Shown: positions 56,429 through 64,000 of the stretch, one piece after another | Numbering within the stretch: position 1 is the stretch's first letter | Layout of the letters: every line of letters begins with the position of its first letter | Notes under the pieces: model-generated | Databases searched by the model: none | Told to the model about the DNA's origin: nothing | Seen by the model: the letters and a program-made list of their open reading frames with translations, nothing else | Assembly (NCBI RefSeq): GCF_014155765.1 | Contig: NZ_SCKT01000007.1 | Span: forward strand, 107,372-171,371 | Length of the DNA stretch: 64,000 bases | Direction: 5' to 3' | From: Pantoea dispersa | GTDB taxonomy: Bacteria; Pseudomonadota; Gammaproteobacteria; Enterobacterales; Enterobacteriaceae | Position numbers and translations under genes: made by a program

Positions 56429-57241
56429 ATGAAGAAAAATCGCGCTTTCCTGAAATGGGCCGGAGGGAAATACCCGCTGCTTGACGATATCCGTCGTCAT
56501 CTGCCACAAGGTGATTGTTTAATCGAACCTTTTGTCGGCGCCGGTTCCGTATTCCTCAACACCGATTATGACCGTTATCACCTGGCGGACATCAACGGTG
56601 ATCTGATCAATCTCTACAATATCGTCAAAACGCGCACCGCCTCGTTTATTGAAGACGCGCGCCAGCTGTTCAGCGCCAGCGGCAATACGGCGGAAACCTA
56701 TTACGCCCAGCGTACGGCGTTCAACGCCAGCACGGATACCTATCAGCGCGCCGTGCTGTTTCTTTATCTCAACCGCCACGGTTACAACGGCCTGTGCCGT
56801 TACAACCTGCGCGGTGAATTTAATGTGCCCTTTGGTCGCTATCGTAAGCCGTACTTCCCGGAAGCCGAACTGTTATGGTTCGCCGAGCGCGCGCAAAAAG
56901 CCACCTTTGTCTGTGAATCGTACGATGTTACTCTGGGCAACGCCCCTGCAGGCTCAGTGGTTTATTGCGATCCGCCGTACGCGCCGCTGTCGGCGACGGC
57001 TAATTTTACCGCTTACCACACCAACAGCTTTAGCCTGCGTGAGCAGCAGCATCTGGCGGAACTGGCCAGTAAGCTGGCGCAGGAGAGCCGCATCCCGGTA
57101 CTGATTTCAAACCACGATACCCTGCTGACGCGCGAGTGGTATCAGCATGCGGATTTACACGTAGTTAAAGCCCGGCGTTCCATCAGCCGAAGCATAAGTG
57201 GTCGCACTCAGGTTGACGAACTGCTGGCGCTTTTCCGCTAG
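56429..57241 (+). CDS. dam: DNA adenine methyltransferase Dam
   Basis: Methylates adenine in GATC, guiding mismatch repair and replication timing. The 270-residue enzyme has the AdoMet motif [11 protein letters not shown] at the N terminus, PFVGAGSVF, and the catalytic DPPY in [10 protein letters not shown]. Position beside damX and rpe is as in E. coli. An ORF of Dam length in this context leaves little doubt. Confidence 0.98.
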   Translation: MKKNRAFLKWAGGKYPLLDDIRRHLPQGDCLIEPFVGAGSVFLNTDYDRYHLADINGDLINLYNIVKTRTASFIEDARQLFSASGNTAETYYAQRTAFNASTDTYQRAVLFLYLNRHGYNGLCRYNLRGEFNVPFGRYRKPYFPEAELLWFAERAQKATFVCESYDVTLGNAPAGSVVYCDPPYAPLSATANFTAYHTNSFSLREQQHLAELASKLAQESRIPVLISNHDTLLTREWYQHADLHVVKARRSISRSISGRTQVDELLALFR

Positions 57242-57306
57242 CCTGTTTCGTCCGCGACCAACGCATCACGCCAGCTCCGGCTGGCGCACAAAATTGGGAG
57301 ATTCGG

Positions 57307-57990
57307 ATGAAACAATTTTTACTGGCCCCATCAATCCTTGCCGCTGATTTTGCCCGCCTGGGCGAAGATACCGCTAAAGCGCTGGAAGCCGGTGGCGACG
57401 TGGTGCATTTCGATGTGATGGACAACCACTATGTTCCCAATCTGACCATGGGGCCAATGGTGCTGAAAGCGCTGCGCGATTACGGCATCACCGCGCCCAT
57501 CGATGTGCATCTGATGGTCAAACCGGTCGATGCGCTGATTCCGGAATTCGCCAAAGCGGGTGCCAGCTTCATTACTTTCCATCCCGAAGCCAGCGAGCAC
57601 GTTGACCGTACGCTGCAGTTGATCAAAGAGCACGGCTGTAAAGCCGGTCTGGTGTTCAATCCGGCAACGCCGCTCAGCTATCTCGATTACGTGATGGATA
57701 AGCTCGACATCATTCTGCTGATGTCGGTCAACCCAGGCTTCGGCGGCCAGTCCTTTATTCCGGGCACGCTGGATAAACTGCGCGAAGCGCGTCGTCGCAT
57801 TGACCAGAGCGGTTACCAAATCCGTCTGGAAGTGGATGGCGGCGTGAAGATCGATAACATCGGTCAGATCGCGGCGGCCGGGGCCGATATGTTTGTTGCC
57901 GGCTCGGCGATCTTCGGTCATCCGGATTACAAGAAGGTGATCGATGAGATGCGCAGCGAACTGGAGAAAGTTAATGGCTCATTTCACTGA
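57307..57990 (+). CDS. rpe: Ribulose-phosphate 3-epimerase Rpe
   Basis: Interconverts ribulose 5-phosphate and xylulose 5-phosphate in the pentose phosphate pathway. The 227-residue TIM barrel shows metal ligands in [20 protein letters not shown] and the phosphate loop near VAGSAIFG, plus [11 protein letters not shown]. Its end overlaps gph by 17 bp, so the two are translated together. Confidence 0.98.
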   Translation: MKQFLLAPSILAADFARLGEDTAKALEAGGDVVHFDVMDNHYVPNLTMGPMVLKALRDYGITAPIDVHLMVKPVDALIPEFAKAGASFITFHPEASEHVDRTLQLIKEHGCKAGLVFNPATPLSYLDYVMDKLDIILLMSVNPGFGGQSFIPGTLDKLREARRRIDQSGYQIRLEVDGGVKIDNIGQIAAAGADMFVAGSAIFGHPDYKKVIDEMRSELEKVNGSFH

Positions 57991-58651
57991 TATCCGCGCG
58001 CTGGCGTTCGATCTCGATGGCACGCTGGTGCACAGCGCGCCAGGCCTGGCACAGGCGATCGATCTGGCGCTGGCCGATTTGCAGCTGCCGCCCGCAGGCG
58101 TTGAGCGCGTCTCAACTTGGATTGGCAACGGTGCGGACATCATGATGGCGCGGGCGCTCAGCTGGGCGCTGGGCCGTGAGCCGCAGGCCGACGAGCAGCG
58201 CGACGCGCGTGCGCTGTTCGACAAACATTACGCCGCGACGGTGGAAGCCGGCAGTACGCTGTTTCCACAGGTGCAGGAGACGCTGGCTGCGCTGCACGCC
58301 AGCGGTCTGCCGCTGGCCATCGTCACCAACAAACCTACACCGTTTGTTGCTCCGCTGCTGCAGTCGCTCGGCATTGCCGACTACTTTTCTCTGATCATCG
58401 GCGGCGATGATGTGGTGGTGAAAAAACCTCATCCGGCGGCGATTTTCCTCGTTCTCGGCCGTTTTGGCGTGCTTCCAGGACAATTGCTGTTTGTCGGTGA
58501 TTCGCGCAATGATATTCTCGCTGCCCAGGCGGCGGGCGTGCCGAACGTTGCGATGACCTTCGGCTACAACTACGGTGAGCCGATTGCCACCAGCCAGCCC
58601 GATTTAACTCTCGATACTTTTAGCGAACTTTTGCCCGTTCTCGGGCTGTGA
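57974..58651 (+). CDS. gph: Phosphoglycolate phosphatase Gph
   Basis: HAD-family phosphatase removing 2-phosphoglycolate, for example from repair of 3'-phosphoglycolate DNA ends. The 225 residues carry HAD motif I ([10 protein letters not shown]), motif II (IVTNKPT), motif III lysine (VVKKPHP) and motif IV ([15 protein letters not shown]). Start 57974 inside the rpe end was chosen over a farther ATG at 57944, since [17 protein letters not shown] is the family start. Confidence 0.96.
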   Translation: MAHFTDIRALAFDLDGTLVHSAPGLAQAIDLALADLQLPPAGVERVSTWIGNGADIMMARALSWALGREPQADEQRDARALFDKHYAATVEAGSTLFPQVQETLAALHASGLPLAIVTNKPTPFVAPLLQSLGIADYFSLIIGGDDVVVKKPHPAAIFLVLGRFGVLPGQLLFVGDSRNDILAAQAAGVPNVAMTFGYNYGEPIATSQPDLTLDTFSELLPVLGL

Positions 58652-58666
58652 TTATCAGGACATAAC

Positions 58667-59671
58667 ATGAGCAAACCCATCGTTTTCAGCGGCGCCCAGC
58701 CTTCCGGTGAACTGACCATTGGCAACTACATGGGTGCGCTGCGTCAGTGGGTGCAGATGCAGGATGATTTCCACTGCATTTACTGCATCGTCGATCTGCA
58801 CGCCATCACCGTTCGTCAGGACCCGGCCGCGCTGCGCAAAGCCACGCTGGATACGCTGGCGCTGTACCTTGCCTGCGGTATCGATCCGGAAAAAAGCACC
58901 ATCTTCGTGCAGTCGCACGTACCGGAGCACGCGCAGCTGAGCTGGGTATTGAACTGTTACGCTTACTTCGGCGAACTGAGCCGCATGACGCAGTTCAAGG
59001 ACAAATCGGCACGTTACGAAGAGAACATCAACGCCGGTCTGTTCGATTATCCGGTGCTGATGGCGGCCGATATTCTGCTGTATCAGACTAACCAGGTACC
59101 GGTCGGCGAAGATCAGAAGCAGCACCTTGAGCTGAGCCGCGATATCGCCGCGCGCTTCAATGCGCTGTACGGCGACGTGTTTAAAATTCCTGAGCCGTTT
59201 ATTCCGAAGTCCGGCGCGCGCGTGATGTCACTGCTGGAGCCGACGAAGAAGATGTCGAAATCCGATGACAACCGCAACAACGTGATTGGTCTGCTGGAAG
59301 ACACCAAATCGGTGGTGAAGAAGATTAAGCGTGCAGTGACCGACTCGGAAGAGCCGCCGGTTGTGCGTTACGACATCAAAGAGAAAGCGGGCGTGTCTAA
59401 CCTGCTGGATATCCTGTCAGGCGTGACCGGTAAGTCGATTGCGCAGCTGGAGCAGGAGTTCGAAGGCAAAATGTATGGTCACCTGAAAGGCGCGGTGGCA
59501 GATGCTGTGTCTGAGATGCTGACTGAGCTGCAGGAGCGCTATCATCGTTTCCGCAATGACGAAGCGTTCCTCAACCAGGTGATGCGCGATGGCGCAGCGA
59601 AAGCCCGTGCGCATGCCCAGGAAACGCTGAAGAAAGTGTATGACGCCGTAGGCTTCGTGGCGCAGCCATAA
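58667..59671 (+). CDS. trpS: Tryptophanyl-tRNA synthetase TrpS
   Basis: Class I synthetase charging tRNA-Trp. The 334-residue enzyme has the HIGH-equivalent TIGNYMGAL following GAQPSGELT and the KMSKS loop KKMSKSDDN. Last gene of the rightward aroK...trpS series, as in E. coli. A hairpin follows. Confidence 0.98.
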   Translation: MSKPIVFSGAQPSGELTIGNYMGALRQWVQMQDDFHCIYCIVDLHAITVRQDPAALRKATLDTLALYLACGIDPEKSTIFVQSHVPEHAQLSWVLNCYAYFGELSRMTQFKDKSARYEENINAGLFDYPVLMAADILLYQTNQVPVGEDQKQHLELSRDIAARFNALYGDVFKIPEPFIPKSGARVMSLLEPTKKMSKSDDNRNNVIGLLEDTKSVVKKIKRAVTDSEEPPVVRYDIKEKAGVSNLLDILSGVTGKSIAQLEQEFEGKMYGHLKGAVADAVSEMLTELQERYHRFRNDEAFLNQVMRDGAAKARAHAQETLKKVYDAVGFVAQP

Positions 59672-59712
59672 GCCGGTTTGCCGGGGCGCAGCACAACGCG
59701 CCCCGCAGGCTT
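59671..59712 (+). terminator. Terminator after trpS
   Basis: CGGGGCGC (59682-59689) and GCGCCCCG (59698-59705) pair across an eight-base loop. Flanking AGCC/GGCT can extend the stem. A short TTTA follows. It lies between convergent trpS and the secreted-protein gene. Confidence 0.6.
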
Positions 59713-60158
59713 TACTTCACCCGATGCAGCGTCAGCTCTGCGCCATCCCAGAATAGCCGCGCATTGCCGTCGGCCAGCACGCTCAGTACCGCGCCCGGTG
59801 CCGGTCCCCACGCCTGATTGCCACAGTGCACGTTGAAGCCATAGCGAAAGCTGAAATCACGATCCTGTCCGGCCCCGCTGGCGGCGCTCAGGCGCGGTTT
59901 TCCCTGGCAATTGTCGGTCGCCGGATTGATGCCGCGTTCGGCAGTACCGCGCGTCCAGCTAATCGCATTGGGTTTAAACGCCACGCGCGCGCCCATAAAC
60001 TGCGGATCGTTTTTGATGTAAATCTGGCCGTTCTCCTTTTTCGGCGTCACGGCAACCACCTGCCATTCGCCCGTGACCGTTGACCACGTCACCGGGGCGG
60101 CACTCACCGCCACGCTCAGCGGCATCAGCAGCGCCGCGGCCAGAGAAATAATGCGCAT
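59712..60158 (-). CDS. Small secreted protein of unknown function
   Basis: Not recognised. The 148-residue product has a signal peptide (MRIISLAAALLMPLSVAVSA, cleavage about residue 20-21) and a mature domain of about 127 residues. That domain starts TGEWQVVAV and ends ARLFWDGAELTLHRVK, suggesting a small beta-rich fold, perhaps lipocalin- or META-like. Two cysteines (DNCQGK and NVHCGN) could form a disulfide. It sits alone between trpS and cysG, convergent with trpS, and has a GGAGTTTCC complement ribosome site. Periplasmic location is likely. Confidence 0.7.
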   Translation of the reverse strand: MRIISLAAALLMPLSVAVSAAPVTWSTVTGEWQVVAVTPKKENGQIYIKNDPQFMGARVAFKPNAISWTRGTAERGINPATDNCQGKPRLSAASGAGQDRDFSFRYGFNVHCGNQAWGPAPGAVLSVLADGNARLFWDGAELTLHRVK

Positions 60159-60230
60159 GGAAACTCCTTGTGATTGATTTGGTTGCTCAGTCTGGCGGCA
60201 AAGCGCAGCGCTGTACAGTGTTTTACCGCA

Positions 60231-61595
60231 TCAGAACCAGCGCAGCTGCGTACGCAGGCTGACCACGCGGCCCACAATGATCAGCGCCGGACTGGCAAAC
60301 TGCTGTGCCAGCGTCGCCAGCTCCTGCAGCGTGGCGCAGGCGACGCGCTGCTGCGGCGTGGTGCCGTGCTGCACGATAGCCACCGGCATCGCTGCGTCCA
60401 TCCCGTGCCGTAACAGCTGCTGCTGAATGTCGGCCGCCTGGCTGAGGCCCATATAAAACACCAGCGTCTGCTGCTCCGCCGCCAGTTTGCCCCACTCCAT
60501 TTCGCCGTGCTGCTGCAGATGGCCGGTGACGAAGCGCACGCTCTGGGCATGGTCGCGGTGGGTGAGGGGAATACCGCTGTAGGCGGCACAGCCGGAGGCG
60601 GCGGTGATGCCCGGCACTACGCTGAACGGGATGTTATGCTGCGCCAGCACCTCCAGCTCTTCGCCGCCGCGGCCAAAAATAAAGGGATCGCCGCCTTTGA
60701 GGCGCACCACACGCTTGCCGCGCTGCGCCTGCTCCAGCAGCAGCTGGTTGATTTGTTCCTGCGGCACGCAGTGATGGCCCGCCTGTTTACCCACGAAGAG
60801 GCGTTCGGCATCGCGCCGCACCAGATTAAGAATCGGCTCCGATACCAGCCGGTCATACACCACCACATCAGCCTGCTGGATAGCCTGCAACCCTTTCAGC
60901 GTCAGCAGACCGGCATCACCCGGCCCGGCACCCACCAGCACCACTTCGCCCTGCTGCGTCAGCGGCGCCGCAAACAAGGCATCGACCTGTGCGGCAGCGC
61001 GTGCCCGATCGCCGTTGGCCAGCGTTTGGGCCAGCCGATCGCTGGTAAAGAAGCGCTCCCAGAAGGCGCGGCGTGGCGCCATGGCGCTAAAATGCTGCTT
61101 CACGCGCTCGCGCAGTGAGCCCGCCAGCGCAGCCAGTTCGCCGAGATGCTGGGGCAGCATCGCCTCCAGCTTCTCACGCAGCAGACGCGCCAGTACCGGC
61201 GCGCGGCCACCGGAAGAGACGGCGATCATCAGCGGCGAGCGGTCGACGATCGACGGCATAATGGCGCTGGCCTGCTGCGGCGCATCCACCAGGTTACAGA
61301 AGAGGCGGCGCTGTTCGGCGGCGTCAGCCACCTGCTGATTGACGGCATCATCGCTGGTGGCCGCAATCGCCAGCCAGCACTCATCCAGCCAGTCATCGGT
61401 AAAGGCGCCGTGCAGTAACGTCACTTTTCCCTGTTGAGCCCACAGCTGAAACGCCGGGGAAAAATCCACTGCGCCGACGTACAGCTCTGCGCCGGCCTCC
61501 AGCAGCAAACGCGCTTTGCGTTCAGCCACATCGCCTGCGCCAACCAGTAAACAACGCCTGCCTTGCAGCCGACAAAACAGCGGAAAGTAATCCAT
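60231..61595 (-). CDS. cysG: Siroheme synthase CysG
   Basis: Trifunctional enzyme making siroheme from uroporphyrinogen III, the cofactor of NirB and of sulfite reductase. The 454 residues (E. coli 457) have an N-terminal Rossmann dehydrogenase/ferrochelatase half ([43 protein letters not shown]) and a C-terminal SAM-dependent methyltransferase half ([36 protein letters not shown]). It comes last in nirBDC-cysG. A terminator hairpin sits only 11 bp before its ATG, so readthrough must set its level. Confidence 0.97.
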   Translation of the reverse strand: MDYFPLFCRLQGRRCLLVGAGDVAERKARLLLEAGAELYVGAVDFSPAFQLWAQQGKVTLLHGAFTDDWLDECWLAIAATSDDAVNQQVADAAEQRRLFCNLVDAPQQASAIMPSIVDRSPLMIAVSSGGRAPVLARLLREKLEAMLPQHLGELAALAGSLRERVKQHFSAMAPRRAFWERFFTSDRLAQTLANGDRARAAAQVDALFAAPLTQQGEVVLVGAGPGDAGLLTLKGLQAIQQADVVVYDRLVSEPILNLVRRDAERLFVGKQAGHHCVPQEQINQLLLEQAQRGKRVVRLKGGDPFIFGRGGEELEVLAQHNIPFSVVPGITAASGCAAYSGIPLTHRDHAQSVRFVTGHLQQHGEMEWGKLAAEQQTLVFYMGLSQAADIQQQLLRHGMDAAMPVAIVQHGTTPQQRVACATLQELATLAQQFASPALIIVGRVVSLRTQLRWF

Positions 61596-61605
61596 AACGA
61601 ATCCT

Positions 61606-61631
61606 GAAAAAAAGCCCGCACGGTGCGGGCT
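61606..61631 (-). terminator. Terminator between nirC and cysG
   Basis: AGCCCGCA / TGCGGGCT stem, three-base loop, then seven T residues on the minus strand: a good intrinsic terminator. It lies 11 bp after the nirC stop, and the T run ends 11 bp before the cysG ATG, leaving room only for the cysG ribosome site (CAGGATT). It should cut or tune transcription into cysG. Confidence 0.85.
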
Positions 61632-61641
61632 GTGGAAGGGA

Positions 61642-62445
61642 TTATACCGATTTCAGCGGCGAAGCCTGGGCTTGCGTCTGCGGGCGCTGCGCCTGCGGCG
61701 TGGCATACCAGTAGCCGAGACCCATCAGCACCATGCCGGAGAACATATTGCCGAGCGTCACCCACAGCAGGTTGTGGCCGATGCCGCTCAGCGTCAGGTC
61801 GGCGCTGTGCTGACCAAACCACGACAGCGCAAATACCGTCATGTTGGCGATGGAGTGCTCGTAACCGGAGGCGATAAACGCCAGCAGGCACCACCAGATA
61901 GCGATGAACTTCGCGGCCCCTTCGCTGCGCACCGCCATCCAGATCGCCAGACACACCAGCCAGTTGCACAGCGCGCCTTTAAAGAACAGCGCCATCGCCG
62001 TCTGCGTGGTTTTCGCCAGCGCCACGCTGTGGATCAGCGAACCGGCGTTCGGCAGCAGCGCACCAGCGGCGTAGTAGTAGAGCAGGGCGACAAACACCGA
62101 GCCGATCAGGTTACCCAGCCAGGTTTGCGGCAGCACGCACCACATCTGACCGTGGCTGATGGTACCGGCCTTGACGCCCACGGTGAGGAACATGGTGTGA
62201 CCGGTAAACAGCTCGGAACCGGCGATGATGACCAGCGTCAGGGCAATACCGAAGGTGGCGCCCATCAGCAGTGGACGATACGCCGGGTCCGCCAGGTTGC
62301 CGAGGGTGAAGATCAGGATGATCGCCAGGCCAACATAAGCGCCGGCCATCGCCGAGCCAATCCAGAAGGACAGCGGGCTGTGCTGCGCGGTGCGTACAAT
62401 GCGCGCCGCATTGGCGGCGCAGGTGTTCAGGGTGTCAGAAAACAT
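61642..62445 (-). CDS. nirC: Nitrite transporter NirC
   Basis: Formate/nitrite transporter family channel of the inner membrane, 267 residues, six transmembrane helices. FNT motifs [33 protein letters not shown] and [10 protein letters not shown] are visible. It moves nitrite to the cytosol for NirBD. The C-terminal tail is Gln/Ala-rich. Middle of the nirBDC-cysG set, 30 bp after nirD. Confidence 0.96.
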   Translation of the reverse strand: MFSDTLNTCAANAARIVRTAQHSPLSFWIGSAMAGAYVGLAIILIFTLGNLADPAYRPLLMGATFGIALTLVIIAGSELFTGHTMFLTVGVKAGTISHGQMWCVLPQTWLGNLIGSVFVALLYYYAAGALLPNAGSLIHSVALAKTTQTAMALFFKGALCNWLVCLAIWMAVRSEGAAKFIAIWWCLLAFIASGYEHSIANMTVFALSWFGQHSADLTLSGIGHNLLWVTLGNMFSGMVLMGLGYWYATPQAQRPQTQAQASPLKSV

Positions 62446-62475
62446 AGTGACGTCTCATAAAGTGAAGGAATTCTG

Positions 62476-62802
62476 TCAGGCGCAGACTTCGACCTGGCCG
62501 TTGCTGACGCGCACCGCATAGCTCGCCACCGAGCGGCTTTCATCTTCCAGACAAACGCCATCGCTCAGGCGAAAACGCTGTTTTTTCAGCGGGCTGGCGA
62601 CCCACAGCGTGTGCTGGTGTTCGGCGATCAGGCCGCGCGATAACACGCTGGCTTCAGCAAACGGATCGATGTTGCTCAGAGCGTACAGCTGCGCATCGTC
62701 GCGCGGGCGAAAGATGGCGATCTGCTGGCCGTTAACCAGCGCGCACACGCCGGTAGCGGGCAGGATTTGTGTGAGTTCACACACGGTGTACCACTGGCTC
62801 AT
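62476..62802 (-). CDS. nirD: Nitrite reductase small subunit NirD
   Basis: Rieske-like small subunit of NADH-dependent nitrite reductase. The 108-residue protein has the Rieske fold without the cluster cysteine/histidine pairs, as expected for NirD. Its start overlaps the nirB stop by 4 bp (ATGA), so the subunits are translated together. Confidence 0.96.
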   Translation of the reverse strand: MSQWYTVCELTQILPATGVCALVNGQQIAIFRPRDDAQLYALSNIDPFAEASVLSRGLIAEHQHTLWVASPLKKQRFRLSDGVCLEDESRSVASYAVRVSNGQVEVCA

Positions 62803-64000
62803 GCGTCAGCCTCCTCGATCAGGGTAATAGCGATGCGCTCCGCCGGACGCGCCGGGCGATGCTGCTCGCGTTCACTGACGTGCTGCACCAGCGGGTCGCG
62901 CTGCGGGCTGTTAATAAACGTGGCGAAGTGCGCCTGCTGCTGCGGGTCGTTAACCGTGGCGGTCCATTCACAGCGGACGTCAGCGCGCAGACGCGCCAGC
63001 TCCTGCTCCAGCTGCGCATTCAGACCGAGCCGGTCGTCGATAATCACGCTGCGCAGATAGTCGATGCCGCCGTCCATGCTCTCCAGCCACAGCGAAGTGC
63101 GCTGCAGGCGGTCGCCGGTGCGGATGTAAAACATCATGAAGCGGTCGAGATACTGCAGCAGCGTGTCGCGGTCGAGGTCAGCCGCCAGCAGATCGGCGTG
63201 GCGCGGTTTCATGCCGCCGTTGCCGCACACGTACAGGTTCCAGCCTTTTTCGGTGGCGATGACGCCGACATCTTTGCCCTGCGCTTCGGCGCATTCACGG
63301 GTACAGCCAGAGACGCCAAACTTCATCTTGTGCGGCGTGCGGATGCCTTTGTAGCGGTTTTCCAGCTCAATGCCGAAGCCGAGGCTGTCGCCAACGCCAT
63401 AGCGGCACCAACTGCTGCCGACGCAGGTTTTCGCCATGCGCAGCGCTTTGGCATAAGCCTGTCCGGTTTCAAAGCCGGCGGCAATAAGTTGTGACCAGAT
63501 GGCCGGCAGGTCGTCGCGCTGCGCCCCAAACAGGCCGATGCGCTGTGAGCCGGTGATTTTGGTGTAAAGGTTGTACTGCCGCGCCACTTCGCCCAGCGTC
63601 ATCAGCCCCTGCGGCGTGATTTCACCGCCGGCGGTGCGCGGAATCACCGAGTAGGTGCCATCTTTCTGGATGTTGCCGAGATAGAGATCGTTGCTGTCCT
63701 GTAGCGGCGTGTGCTGCGGCTTGAGGATGTATTCGTTCCAGCAGGAGGCCAGCAGCGATCCGACGGTCGGTTTACACACTTCACAGCCGTAACCCTGGCC
63801 ATACTTCGCCAGCAGCGCGTCAAACGACTTGATCTCCTCCACGCGGATCAGGTGATACAGCTCCTGGCGCGAATAGGCGAAATGCTCGCACAGGTGATGA
63901 TTGACTTCGATGCCCTGACGGCTCAGCTCAGCGTTCAGCACTTGCGTAATCAACGGGATGCAGCCGCCGCAGCCGGTACCGGCGCGGGTTTCGGCTTTCA
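62799..64000 (-). CDS. nirB: Nitrite reductase large subunit NirB (C-terminal part)
   Basis: NADH-dependent assimilatory/detoxifying nitrite reductase, reducing nitrite to ammonia in the cytosol. Only the last 400 or so codons are inside; the gene, about 840 codons in E. coli, continues past the right edge, with its promoter. The visible part starts in the BFD-like [2Fe-2S] region (TGCGGCIPL and VCKPTVG), then a sulfite/nitrite reductase ferredoxin-like half, and the siroheme/[4Fe-4S] cysteines in KTCVGSSWCRYG and VSGCTRECAEAQGKD. Overlaps nirD by 4 bp. Confidence 0.97.
   Translation of the reverse strand, partial: KAETRAGTGCGGCIPLITQVLNAELSRQGIEVNHHLCEHFAYSRQELYHLIRVEEIKSFDALLAKYGQGYGCEVCKPTVGSLLASCWNEYILKPQHTPLQDSNDLYLGNIQKDGTYSVIPRTAGGEITPQGLMTLGEVARQYNLYTKITGSQRIGLFGAQRDDLPAIWSQLIAAGFETGQAYAKALRMAKTCVGSSWCRYGVGDSLGFGIELENRYKGIRTPHKMKFGVSGCTRECAEAQGKDVGVIATEKGWNLYVCGNGGMKPRHADLLAADLDRDTLLQYLDRFMMFYIRTGDRLQRTSLWLESMDGGIDYLRSVIIDDRLGLNAQLEQELARLRADVRCEWTATVNDPQQQAHFATFINSPQRDPLVQHVSEREQHRPARPAERIAITLIEEADA

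Noticed and set aside
60223-61118. Extra frames over cysG on both strands
   Set aside because: All are shadows of cysG, whose family alignment covers the entire interval.

Overview
The window is chromosomal DNA of an enterobacterium. Gene order and protein sequences match the Escherichia coli region from nirBDC-cysG to glpD closely, but with extra or missing genes. GC-rich coding sequence, a complete myo-inositol catabolic cluster and several palindromic intergenic repeat families make an Erwiniaceae member such as Pantoea or Mixta the best guess. That placement is inference; only the order Enterobacterales is firm. No tRNA, rRNA, CRISPR, prophage or intact insertion sequence was seen.

Layout. 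1-3450: a 58-bp tandem repeat array, proP (osmoprotectant uptake), and divergent from it a ToxR/MarT-like membrane regulator overlapping a FidL-like partner. 3476-8862: a 2-hydroxyacid dehydrogenase overlapping a CSS/EAL c-di-GMP phosphodiesterase, then divergent yhhT and yhhS. 8863-19584: the inositol cluster iolAB, iolR (minus), iolC (minus), iolDGE, with shared operator-like motifs and a candidate small RNA beside iolA. 19585-20330: an AT-rich scar with a DUF943 gene and a truncated DUF3289-like fragment. 20509-24230: glpD and divergent glpEGR. 24469-28988: malPQ, without the usual neighbour malT.

29025-37301: nfuA, gntX, bioH, a YcjM-like sugar phosphorylase where E. coli has feoABC, tex, a membrane protein with a permuted papain-like domain, and greB. 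37404-40231: a YjbE-like secreted peptide, then ompR-envZ. 40365-45935: pckA, hslO, hslR, igaA (yhgE and yrfG of the E. coli order are absent). 46334-53085: nudE, mrcA and divergent hofMNOPQ. 53567-59671: aroK, aroB, damX, dam, rpe, gph, trpS. 59712-60158: a small secreted protein. 60231-64000: the nitrite reductase/siroheme operon nirB(partial)-nirD-nirC-cysG, read leftward and running off the right edge.

Functional themes. IolG, IolE, IolD, IolB, IolC (kinase fused to a DUF2090 domain) and IolA make up most of the inositol route to acetyl-CoA, controlled by IolR; no inositol transporter lies in the window. GlpD/GlpE/GlpG/GlpR, MalP/MalQ and PckA handle central carbon supply. CysG makes the siroheme that NirB needs. 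AroK/AroB feed chorismate, and MrcA with DamX link to wall synthesis and division.

Nothing here amounts to a clearly undescribed multi-gene system. The best leads are the fused permuted-papain membrane protein, the candidate small RNA beside iolA, the MarT/FidL-like pair next to proP, the terminator between nirC and cysG, and the repeat families.
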